From: Bacteriovoracaceae bacterium UBA4573
GTDB lineage: Bacteria > Bdellovibrionota > UBA1018 > UBA923
Direction: 5' to 3'
NCBI GenBank assembly: GCA_002387735.1
Contig: DGKJ01000086.1
Span: 1-13,714 of the forward strand
DNA length: 13,714 nt
A model generated the notes under the pieces. The model was not told the DNA's origin. It saw nothing but the letters and a program-made list of their open reading frames with translations, and did not search any database. This document shows positions 7,142 to 13,714 of the stretch, piece by piece (position 1 is the stretch's first letter; each line of letters starts with the position of its first letter). The position numbers and the translations under genes were made by a program.

Positions 7142-8218
7142 ATGCAGTATAACAAAATACGATCGACCACTGGCCTGATCGCCCATCACGGATACGCCGC
7201 CCTACTGTTTCTTGGCCTGGCAGCCCTCGGCAGTACCCTTACCAGTTGCGGATTTCGCGACCCCCGTATTGCAGTACTTGGGCGCTCCGACTCCACCGTA
7301 ACTTCGGGAGTGGCAAACAACAAAGTAGATATTCTTTGGATTATCGACAACTCGGGAACAATGGGCCCCAAACAAACTAGTCTACGCAACAGCATCAACT
7401 CTTTCATGAACAGTTTCGTAAGTAAGAATTTTGACTATCGCATCGCAATCACCACGACCGACACTCGCGCAGTTGATCCGCTCGCACCGAACGATCCAAA
7501 CTTGAGTGGCCAGGCGGCTTGTTTCGTGGGCTCGCCGACCGTAGTGGAGGCTTCGACTCCCAATCCCGCTACTGAAGTCTCCGACAATGCTAACGTCGGA
7601 TTTTTCGGATCATCAGACGCTCACGGTCTCGACGCAGTGGAACTCGCGTTGTCAGAACCCAATCTTTCGAACTGCAATAGCGGCTTCTTTCGGGAAGACG
7701 CCTACCTCGCCGTGATCTTTTTTAGCGATGCCGACGACAACACCGCAGCAACAGTTTCGGGATTAACTACCTTTCTAGACGGCATAAAAACCCCCTTCAC
7801 TTTGGCCAGTGGTTCAACGATTCGAAGTTGGAACGCATCAGCCATGGTGGTGGACGACGTAAACGACCCGGACTGTATTGCTCTCGGGCCAGCCAGTGAA
7901 TACGGGTCGAAATACATTGAACTCGCTAACAATACCGGCGGCCAGGTTGCCAGCATTTGCGCTCCAGATTTTTCGGCTGGATTACTTAATGTCGCAACCA
8001 AAATTCTAGAAGCTTCTACTGCCATTCGCCTTTCGCGCACACCAGATCCTGGAACAATTGCAGTGTTTAAAAACGGCGAATACTTGGCGCAGTCGGCAAC
8101 CAACGGCTGGACTTACGAGGCCAGCATCAACAGTATCGTGTTTCACGGTTCGGCCATTCCAGACGGACCCAATATTCCAATCAACGTCTTTTACACACCA
8201 AACGATATTATTAGGTAA
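7142..8218 (+). CDS. von Willebrand A-domain lipoprotein
   Basis: 358 residues. A long N-terminal region with a hydrophobic stretch (about 18-33) ends in a lipobox LTSC with Cys36, so it is a predicted lipoprotein. The VWA domain (about 61-290) has the MIDAS motif DNSGT (Asp69, Ser71, Thr73) after the buried strand VDILWII. A second acidic strand FFSDADDN lies at about 193-200 (Asp196), where the third MIDAS aspartate sits in VWA folds. The remaining ~65 residues look like a small beta-rich domain (about 300-352). VWA domains bind metal and protein ligands. The ATG has GAGGA 7 nt upstream. It is the first gene of the channel operon, 15 nt before the ExbB-type gene. I infer an outer-membrane or periplasmic component that the proton-driven complex acts on. 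Its sorting to inner or outer membrane cannot be decided. Confidence 0.8.
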   Translation: MQYNKIRSTTGLIAHHGYAALLFLGLAALGSTLTSCGFRDPRIAVLGRSDSTVTSGVANNKVDILWIIDNSGTMGPKQTSLRNSINSFMNSFVSKNFDYRIAITTTDTRAVDPLAPNDPNLSGQAACFVGSPTVVEASTPNPATEVSDNANVGFFGSSDAHGLDAVELALSEPNLSNCNSGFFREDAYLAVIFFSDADDNTAATVSGLTTFLDGIKTPFTLASGSTIRSWNASAMVVDDVNDPDCIALGPASEYGSKYIELANNTGGQVASICAPDFSAGLLNVATKILEASTAIRLSRTPDPGTIAVFKNGEYLAQSATNGWTYEASINSIVFHGSAIPDGPNIPINVFYTPNDIIR

Positions 8219-8233
8219 TCACAGGGGGAACAT

Positions 8234-8908
8234 ATGATTCTACATTTACTTCCAATAGCAGCCACCGGGGTCGTAGCAGCAGCGCTTATCGCGGAGCGCA
8301 CTTCCAAGCTGTTTTTTCAATACTCGATCGACAGCAAATTGTTCATGAGCCAGATCGAAGGCCTTCTACAAAAGGGCAACCTTCAAGGCGCACTGGACCT
8401 CTGCGCTGCCAACGAGCAGAAACTTTTACCGCGTGTGGTGAAAGCCGCATTGCTGAAAGCGTCGCGCAACCAGGAAGAAATAAAAACATCTCTCGAAGTA
8501 GCGGTGATCGATGCCAACAGCTTGCTCAGCGCTCGCATCGGGTATTTAGCTATGATTGCAAACGTCGCCACACTTTTGGGACTACTCGGCACGATCGCGG
8601 GACTCATTCAGTCATTTAAAGCAGTGGCCAGCGCAGACGCCGCAACTAAACAAAGCCTCTTGGCGGAAGGTATCTCCGTATCGATGAACGCCACTGGCTT
8701 AGGTCTAGTGGTCGCGATTCCGGCGATGATCGCTTTTAGCTTACTCAGCGGTCGCTCTAACAAGATATTAGACGAAATCGAAAAAGGTGCCGGTCGCACA
8801 CTCTCGCTTTTACATAACCGCGTCTATGCCGGAGAAGATGATTTTTCGAACGTGAGTTTTGACACCGTAGAAACAGGCAATGGGTCCGGCATTAAAGGAG
8901 CTGCATAA
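8234..8908 (+). CDS. MotA/TolQ/ExbB-type proton channel subunit
   Basis: 224 residues with three membrane segments, as expected for ExbB/TolQ: about 5-28, about 103-128 and about 150-172. The hallmarks LLGLLGTIAGLIQSF (115-128) and NATGLGLVVAIPA (152-164) are present. Thr120 and Thr154 sit at the positions of the pore threonines of TolQ and ExbB. The cytoplasmic loop (about 35-100) is helical and the C-terminal tail is short and acidic. A GGGGGA site precedes ATG 8234. It is expected to form an inner-membrane pentamer around ExbD-type helices and pass protons. It is followed by two ExbD-like genes with gaps of 3 and 2 nt, the TolQ-TolR-TolR arrangement seen for Agl-type gliding motors. That analogy is not proof, and Tol or Ton assignment is not justified. 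Confidence 0.93.
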   Translation: MILHLLPIAATGVVAAALIAERTSKLFFQYSIDSKLFMSQIEGLLQKGNLQGALDLCAANEQKLLPRVVKAALLKASRNQEEIKTSLEVAVIDANSLLSARIGYLAMIANVATLLGLLGTIAGLIQSFKAVASADAATKQSLLAEGISVSMNATGLGLVVAIPAMIAFSLLSGRSNKILDEIEKGAGRTLSLLHNRVYAGEDDFSNVSFDTVETGNGSGIKGAA

Positions 8909-8911
8909 GCC

Positions 8912-9475
8912 ATGTTCCACAAGCGAGCGCACACAGCTCACGATTTTGAGCTGAATTTAACGCCGATTATCGACTGCTTTGTGACGTTGATTTGTTTTAT
9001 GTTGTTATCCACTACTTACGTCGCTCTTGTTGGACTCGACGCCAAAGTGCCTCTCGCTGTTCCAGCTTCCGCCCCGGAAGCTCAACGCAAGGACCCCACC
9101 TTCAAACTTGATCTCGTCTATCGCAAAAACGGCATTGATATTTCCGCAGTTGGGGCGGGAAGTTTGAGCGGCAAACGCAGCGTTCCTCACATTGCGGGCA
9201 AACCCGATCTCACAACATTGCACGACACTTTAGTTAAAATAAAAAAGGAACGCCCTAAAGAGTTCACTATTCACTTTAACTCTGACATCGACATGGCCTA
9301 CGCCGATTTGGTGTTTCTCATGGATGCAACTCGTAACCTAGACCCCAAAAAAGACGGCGAAATAAAAGTAACCGACGAACGCAACGGCAAAGTGATGTTG
9401 ATGGACGTACTGTTTCCCGACTTCATCATTGGTGGTCTCTCGGCCGCTGCAGCTAATCCTGCGAAAGGGCAATAA
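8912..9475 (+). CDS. ExbD/TolR-type stator protein 1
   Basis: 187 residues. A short polar N-terminus leads to one membrane helix (about 19-41) bearing the conserved proton-carrying aspartate Asp21 in LTPIIDCFVTL. Two cysteines (22, 28) in the helix are unusual for this family. The periplasmic part (about 42-187) is longer than in TolR and includes HFNSDIDMAYADLVFLMDATRNL (about 125-147), like the TolR peptidoglycan-side domain. The likely ribosome site is AAGGAG at 8894-8899, 12 nt before ATG 8912 and inside the end of the upstream gene, so translation may be coupled. Probable partner of the preceding channel subunit. Confidence 0.88.
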   Translation: MFHKRAHTAHDFELNLTPIIDCFVTLICFMLLSTTYVALVGLDAKVPLAVPASAPEAQRKDPTFKLDLVYRKNGIDISAVGAGSLSGKRSVPHIAGKPDLTTLHDTLVKIKKERPKEFTIHFNSDIDMAYADLVFLMDATRNLDPKKDGEIKVTDERNGKVMLMDVLFPDFIIGGLSAAAANPAKGQ

Positions 9476-9477
9476 CC

Positions 9478-9975
9478 ATGAGCATGTTTGGCAAAAAAAT
9501 CAGAAGACGTGAGCAAGATTTTTATTTGCAGATCACCAGTCTTATCGACACGCTCGTGATCATTTTAGTGTTCATGCTCATGACGGTAGGAACTGGCTCC
9601 GTGAACCTTGAAATGGCTTCGAATATCGCACTCCCGTGGGCTCACGCCGGTGCGGAACTCCCACAAGGCGTAAAACTTATCGCGAAACTCGATGGCATTT
9701 ACCTAGACCAAGAAAAAATTGTGCCCATGAAAGACGGCGTGGTTCCTGGCGACGCAGTGTCTGAAGGTGGAAAAAAGATCGTCGGTCTCTTTCAGAAAAT
9801 GGCTAAATTGGCCGCAGAAAGTAAGAAGGCCGCCGACGAGTCGAAGTTGAAATTTGAAGGAAAGGTTCTCATGCAGGCCGACAAGGCTGTTCCACTAAAA
9901 ACGGTGAAACAAGTACTCTACACGTCGGCGCGCGCAGGCTACAATGACTTCAAGTTTGCCGTCTTGAAACAATAG
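9478..9975 (+). CDS. ExbD/TolR-type stator protein 2
   Basis: 165 residues. An Arg/Lys-rich N-terminus precedes one membrane helix (about 18-38) with Asp24 in ITSLIDTLVIIL, the proton-carrying position. The periplasmic part keeps the TolR pattern: KLIAKLDGIYLDQEKI, then a final VLMQADKAVPLKTVKQVLYTSARAGY. An extra Lys/Ala-rich, probably helical insertion at about 100-122 interrupts the two halves. It differs clearly from the first ExbD protein, so it is not a recent duplicate. ATG 9478 lies 2 nt after the previous stop; AAAGGG about 12 nt upstream is the likely ribosome site. The two stator proteins would give a mixed ExbD pair in one channel. Confidence 0.88.
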   Translation: MSMFGKKIRRREQDFYLQITSLIDTLVIILVFMLMTVGTGSVNLEMASNIALPWAHAGAELPQGVKLIAKLDGIYLDQEKIVPMKDGVVPGDAVSEGGKKIVGLFQKMAKLAAESKKAADESKLKFEGKVLMQADKAVPLKTVKQVLYTSARAGYNDFKFAVLKQ

Positions 9976-9991
9976 TTTTCCCTTTTATATT
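9964..9991 (+). promoter_or_regulatory. candidate promoter for the 12-cysteine protein gene
   Basis: TTGAAA at 9964-9969, within the last codons of the second ExbD gene, is 16 nt from TATATT at 9986-9991. A second possible -10, TACAAT at 10003-10008, lies 8 nt before the ATG and would give an almost leaderless message. Confidence 0.45.
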
Positions 9992-10016
9992 CGAACTTAA
10001 GCTACAATCGGTCTTA

Positions 10017-10508
10017 ATGAGACTGATTGCTGCCTTTCTTCTGATAGCCACTTTTTTTCCGCTTAGCGGCCAGGCCGGAATTCTCTGTGCGCGCAACGCC
10101 AAAGCCGTGCCCGTAGACCCAGTGTTTGAGAATAAAAACGACCGCTGCGACGGCTCAGTCAAGGTTCAAGCCATTAGTTACAAGTGCGGCAGTGAAGCCG
10201 AGGCTGCCTTCGTGATGCGGAGTTTTCTGAACGATCTGCAGGAAGAGGGCGAGAAAATCTGCGCTCAGTTTTGCCGTAAACGCGGAAAAAATTGCATTTC
10301 CGAATTCTCAAAACCAACCAAATGCGGGTTTTCGGTGCCGCTCGATCAAATTAGTGAAGTCGGAGAAGCAGCGCCTTGCGGCGATCGGTGCGAGGGCAAG
10401 AATTTCATATACTGCTCCATCTACCACGGCAGCTACTTACGATACGAAGCGAAGTTTCTTAAAGATAAGAAACCCAATTGCGTTTGTCGCAAACGAACCA
10501 CCCGATAA
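10017..10508 (+). CDS. secreted 12-cysteine protein, hypothetical
   Basis: 163 residues with a typical signal peptide (hydrophobic 4-15, likely cleavage after GQA, about residue 20). The mature part has 12 cysteines, including clustered pairs CAQFC, CGDRC and CVC, enough for six disulfides. It is basic overall, with a Lys/Arg-rich end. I do not recognise the family. No Shine-Dalgarno precedes ATG 10017; a TACAAT lies 8 nt upstream, so the message may be leaderless. It begins 41 nt after the channel operon and has its own candidate promoter, so it need not be part of the operon. Export and extensive disulfide bonding in the periplasm or outside are the reasonable inferences; function is unknown. 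Confidence 0.75.
   Translation: MRLIAAFLLIATFFPLSGQAGILCARNAKAVPVDPVFENKNDRCDGSVKVQAISYKCGSEAEAAFVMRSFLNDLQEEGEKICAQFCRKRGKNCISEFSKPTKCGFSVPLDQISEVGEAAPCGDRCEGKNFIYCSIYHGSYLRYEAKFLKDKKPNCVCRKRTTR
10454..10473 (+). repeat. 8-bp hairpin near the 3' end of the 12-cysteine gene
   Basis: GTTTCTTA and TAAGAAAC form a perfect 8-bp stem with a 4-nt loop, inside the coding region about 35 nt before the stop. There is no T tract right after it, so it is not a classical terminator. Confidence 0.4.
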
Positions 10509-10638
10509 CCAGAATCTATTACGACCAAAGCTCGAACTCTCTCGGCGAGCAAACCCATTAGTCACCCCATTGCTGCCGCGCGCCGATCTAAACTTTTTTT
10601 ATCAACAATCAAACACCGAAGAGACCTAGTTCGGCCCC

Positions 10639-10667
10639 TCGACAACCGCGCCCCATTGGCTCATGCT
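10639..10667 (+). promoter_or_regulatory. weak candidate promoter for the giant TPR gene
   Basis: TCGACA at 10639-10644, a 17-nt spacer, and CATGCT at 10662-10667, with the first transcribed base near the ATG at 10674. The rest of the 165-nt gap (10509-10673) shows no gene and no clear terminator. Confidence 0.25.
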
Positions 10668-10673
10668 AGAGGA

Positions 10674-13600
10674 ATGCAAAAACCGCCACAAACTCAACTA
10701 CTTTTCTCTCTCACCGGACTCCTAATTTTAGGAACCATGCTCCTACCGGCAGCTAGCTGGGCTGACCCCAAAAAAGTAGAAGCCGTCCGCAAATTTTACA
10801 AAAATCATGGCCTCGATTTTTTTGGCGATCTTATTTCCGATCAAGTCGATGCCGCAAGCGACGAAAAACGCCACGCAAAACTTGAACTACTAGCCGACGA
10901 TGCTCGCACCAAGGCGCTGAAACAACTGGATTCGCTACTAAGAGGCTCTCGCGGATCTTCAATGGAAGCCGAACTCTTGATTCGCAAAGCAACTTTACTG
11001 GCCGACCGGGCACGTACTGCAAGTTTTTTTCAAAATAGTTCGGTGAAATCGACCAAACTCAAAGCTCCTCGGGTTTACCTCGAAGAGAGCACCAACGTAT
11101 TTCTGGAAGTAGAACGAAAATTTCCCAAACACCCTCGAATGGACGTGGTTCTCTTTAGCATTGGGTACAACTACGGAGAAATGGGCACCAGCAAGGTGGA
11201 TTCGGCTTTCACTTACTACGAAAAAACAGTCAAAAAATTTCCAGAATCACCTCTAGTTGGAGATGCTCGGCTCGCGATGGCTGAAATACTTTTCGACAAA
11301 CGTAAATTCCAGGCTTCAGTTAATCAACTCAAAGAGATTGTAAAAAGTAATCATCCGCGTTTGAAAAATTTCGCGCTCTATAAAATGGCTTGGTCGTACT
11401 ACAACCTTGCCGACCTCGACTCCGCTATGCTTTCGCTCGAAAAAGCTATCGACGGGGTGAATCATGCTGAAGGCGCCCAGCGAGCTCGAATAGAACTTCG
11501 CAAAGAAGCGCTAAACGATCTTTCGTTTTTCTATTCCGAAAAACCAGGACTCGCCTCTGACGTAGCAACGGCGGCGATCAATTACTTCGACCGCGTCGCC
11601 AAAACTCCAGATAGCATTGCCGAAGAATTAACCGCGGCGCGAGCAAAGCGAGTCCAGAGCTTAAAAGAAAAAAAGGCCGCCATACCAGATGAAGACCGAG
11701 ATGAAATGCAACTCCTCGAGGCCAACGAACAACTGCTACGACTAACAAACATTTACCGTGAACAAGGCAAACACGAACACGCTTACATCGTAGCGGGTAA
11801 ACTAATTGAACGCATGAGTCGTCACCCAAAAGTGGTTTTTCTATACCGACTTCGGGCCGAGGCTGCGGAAAAATTACGCAAACGCGAACTCGTTCATCAA
11901 GAACTCAGAGATTTTGCACAGCTTGTACGTCGCGATCTGCCACCCGTAAAAGGCTACGAAGACACGCTTCCGACTTTAAAAGCGGAATCAGCAATAGATT
12001 TTTTTTCAAAGTATTCTTTTAGAGAAACTCGACCCGACATTTTCACCGTCGTCTGGCCCGAACTGCCTAAAATCAAAGGTCCCGATGGGAACAGAGAGCC
12101 AGACCCGTCAGAAGAGGGTTCGTTGTATGCTCGAAATCTCACGACTGCGAGCGTTCCCACTATTAGGGATTTCGCCCAATTCTTTCATGGCGAGTTCAAC
12201 AAAACTGGCAACCTGGAGTCGGCCAAACACGCGTCGGCAGTGTACGATGTAGCATTTGCCACCTTCGCGGCACCTTGGAGAGCCATTGAGCTCCCACAGT
12301 TGTTTGAACTGGTTTTCGCCAAGGCGGCCTTGCATTTCGCCCAAAAACAGTGGGCTCTTGCCTCGCAGGACTTTGAGTGGCTAGCGCTTCGTTTGGGCAA
12401 CAAAGGACATAAAAAAGACAAAGACTTCGAAGCCGCAATCAAAAGCTTAATTGCTTCCGGTGAGGGCGCACTCAAAGAGCAACCGAAAGACAAAACACTC
12501 CAAGAAAAAGTTCTGAAAACCTACGACCTCTATTTGGCCGCCTATCTGAATGAATCGATCACTAAAGGCACTGAAAAAACCACCGTTTCGAGCATTTTAG
12601 CAGCTTCCGCGCGCTTGAACCGCGATATGAAAAACCAGGAACAAGCGCTACATCGAGCTCTGTTCTACACGCTCTTTTTCTCCGAAGAAAAAGACGCCGT
12701 CGCACTCGCAAAGGACGCCACTTCCCAACTTGAAAAAGCCGCGCGTTGGGAAGATCTCCGAGACTACGCCAATCTACTTCTTGAACGAAAAGGTTTTGCG
12801 GGCTCAGAATTAGCCAAAGACCTAAGAAAGTCACGAGAGTACGCCAACTTAAAATTACTTGAACAACTTGAAGAGAACAAAGACTGGAGCAAAGCTTCTC
12901 GCGAATTTGAAAAATTCGCAGAACAAAATCCGGATTCTAGTTTTGTTTCCCAGGCCCTAATTAAAGCGGCGCGGGCGACGATCGAAACCGGCGACCATGG
13001 GGAAGCTCTTGCTCGACTCGAAAAAGCCACCAAAGCTCCAGACGTAGCTGTCCGCACACAGGCTTGGCTCGCGCTCGAACCTTATTACCGTAAAGCATTT
13101 CTTTGGTTTGAACTTGGAAACTCGTACGAAGAGTTGCTTAAATTGAAACTCGATTCCAAAACTAGGTCGGCAACTGAACAGAACTTAAAAACCATCCGCG
13201 ATCTCAATCACACTAAATTTATTCAAGGCGGTGCAAAGGTCGTCAACAGCGATGCAGATGTAGAAAAAACCTGGGCCGAATTCCAGCGGTTCGAAAAAAG
13301 TCTTGGGGATTTTTTCAAGCTTCGGTTTGTGAAAAGCAACAACAACCCACAAAGTAATTTTAAGAAAAAGGCCGATCAACATAAAATTCTAAACGCCACG
13401 CTCGAAAAAACAGTCGATCGCACCCCAAAATCTTTACGTGGCGCTGCCAGACTCTGGGCGACTATTGTAAAAACCGAACTTTTGGGCGAGTTCGCGGAAA
13501 CGCTAGAAACGGCAGCCCTTCCCGCAGTTTTAAATCAAGCCACCGAAGCGGACCGAAAAGCATACGTCGAGACCATCATGGGCAACGCAAAGGAACTGCG

Positions 13601-13714
13601 CGATCAAGCAACCTCGCTGGCTACCGAAATTCTTCAAATCGCCCTCGAGACCGACTGTCCATTTAATTTCGATCAGCGAATATACAAGATTCTCGAAAAA
13701 TACAGTGTTCCGTT
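10674..13714 (+). CDS. large exported TPR/alpha-solenoid protein, C-terminus beyond the window
   Basis: The frame is open from ATG 10674 to the window end, at least 1013 residues. A signal peptide (hydrophobic about 8-24) has a likely cut after ASWA, near residue 31, so it is periplasmic or outer. Residues about 132-260 hold TPR-like repeats of the CpoB/BamD style: phrases such as ERKFPKHPRMDVVLFSIGYNYGEMG and EKTVKKFPESPLVGDARLAMAEIL pair with following helices. Another TPR-like stretch lies at about 738-790. The rest is Lys/Glu/Ala/Leu-rich helix with degenerate repeats. AGAGGA directly abuts the ATG, leaving no normal spacing, and a TTG lies at 10656, so the start is uncertain. Very large TPR proteins accompany TolQ-TolR-TolR motors in Agl/Glt systems. 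A scaffold role is inferred from context; it is not proven part of this operon. Confidence 0.8.
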   Translation, partial: MQKPPQTQLLFSLTGLLILGTMLLPAASWADPKKVEAVRKFYKNHGLDFFGDLISDQVDAASDEKRHAKLELLADDARTKALKQLDSLLRGSRGSSMEAELLIRKATLLADRARTASFFQNSSVKSTKLKAPRVYLEESTNVFLEVERKFPKHPRMDVVLFSIGYNYGEMGTSKVDSAFTYYEKTVKKFPESPLVGDARLAMAEILFDKRKFQASVNQLKEIVKSNHPRLKNFALYKMAWSYYNLADLDSAMLSLEKAIDGVNHAEGAQRARIELRKEALNDLSFFYSEKPGLASDVATAAINYFDRVAKTPDSIAEELTAARAKRVQSLKEKKAAIPDEDRDEMQLLEANEQLLRLTNIYREQGKHEHAYIVAGKLIERMSRHPKVVFLYRLRAEAAEKLRKRELVHQELRDFAQLVRRDLPPVKGYEDTLPTLKAESAIDFFSKYSFRETRPDIFTVVWPELPKIKGPDGNREPDPSEEGSLYARNLTTASVPTIRDFAQFFHGEFNKTGNLESAKHASAVYDVAFATFAAPWRAIELPQLFELVFAKAALHFAQKQWALASQDFEWLALRLGNKGHKKDKDFEAAIKSLIASGEGALKEQPKDKTLQEKVLKTYDLYLAAYLNESITKGTEKTTVSSILAASARLNRDMKNQEQALHRALFYTLFFSEEKDAVALAKDATSQLEKAARWEDLRDYANLLLERKGFAGSELAKDLRKSREYANLKLLEQLEENKDWSKASREFEKFAEQNPDSSFVSQALIKAARATIETGDHGEALARLEKATKAPDVAVRTQAWLALEPYYRKAFLWFELGNSYEELLKLKLDSKTRSATEQNLKTIRDLNHTKFIQGGAKVVNSDADVEKTWAEFQRFEKSLGDFFKLRFVKSNNNPQSNFKKKADQHKILNATLEKTVDRTPKSLRGAARLWATIVKTELLGEFAETLETAALPAVLNQATEADRKAYVETIMGNAKELRDQATSLATEILQIALETDCPFNFDQRIYKILEKYSVP

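Noticed and set aside
7702..8103. 133-codon minus-strand frame inside the VWA gene
   Set aside because: Shadow of the VWA domain; no independent evidence.
8234..9975. Assignment as tolQ-tolR or aglR-aglQ-aglS
   Set aside because: Family membership is clear but the specific system is not; no Pal, TolA, TolB or Glt markers are visible in the window.
10354..10629. 91-codon frame overlapping the end of the 12-cysteine gene
   Set aside because: It is frame-shifted relative to a signal-peptide protein with ordered cysteines, and has no ribosome site or known motif.
10509..10673. Rho-independent terminator with the T tract near 10592-10600
   Set aside because: Only short, imperfect pairing precedes the T tract; no convincing stem.
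1..13714. CRISPR array, tRNA, rRNA or insertion sequence
   Set aside because: No direct-repeat spacing, cloverleaf, rRNA stretch, transposase or terminal inverted repeats were seen.

Overview
This window most likely comes from the chromosome of a Gram-negative, predatory or gliding-type bacterium in or near the Bdellovibrionota/Oligoflexia or the former deltaproteobacteria. This is an inference. It rests on a TolQ-TolR-TolR type proton-channel trio with a von Willebrand A lipoprotein and a very large TPR protein, a GYF-GYF-PilZ protein, and many exported proteins with unusual starts (GTG, TTG). Base composition looks near 50% GC. I see no mobile element, tRNA, rRNA or CRISPR.

Layout. Positions 1-2065 (+) hold the C-terminal part of an M16 (insulinase-type) peptidase whose frame is closed by a TAA at the window edge, then a small exported beta-barrel-like protein. 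Positions 2069-4292 (-) hold a two-gene unit: a secreted HEXXH zinc peptidase of the thermolysin/fungalysin (gluzincin) type, followed 16 nt later by an unrecognised protein with a membrane segment near each end. A divergent small helical protein lies at 4451-4771 (+). Positions 4783-6935 (-) hold a GYF-GYF-PilZ protein whose stop overlaps the TTG start of a PIN-PhoH ATPase (TTGA), so the two look translationally coupled.

From 7142 to the window end everything reads rightward. First comes a tight four-gene operon with a plausible sigma70 promoter: VWA lipoprotein, MotA/TolQ/ExbB channel, and two different ExbD/TolR proteins (gaps 15, 3 and 2 nt). It is followed by a secreted 12-cysteine protein with no visible Shine-Dalgarno and by an exported alpha-solenoid/TPR protein of more than 1013 residues that runs off the window. 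By analogy with Tol-Pal, Ton and the myxobacterial Agl/Glt gliding motor, I infer an energised cell-envelope machine. The channel and its two stator proteins would use the proton gradient, and the VWA lipoprotein and TPR protein would be periplasmic or outer-membrane parts. No TonB/TolA-like transducer is visible.

The most interesting parts are this operon, the GYF-PilZ/PhoH coupled pair (possible link between c-di-GMP-type signalling and RNA metabolism) and the peptidase/membrane-protein pair.
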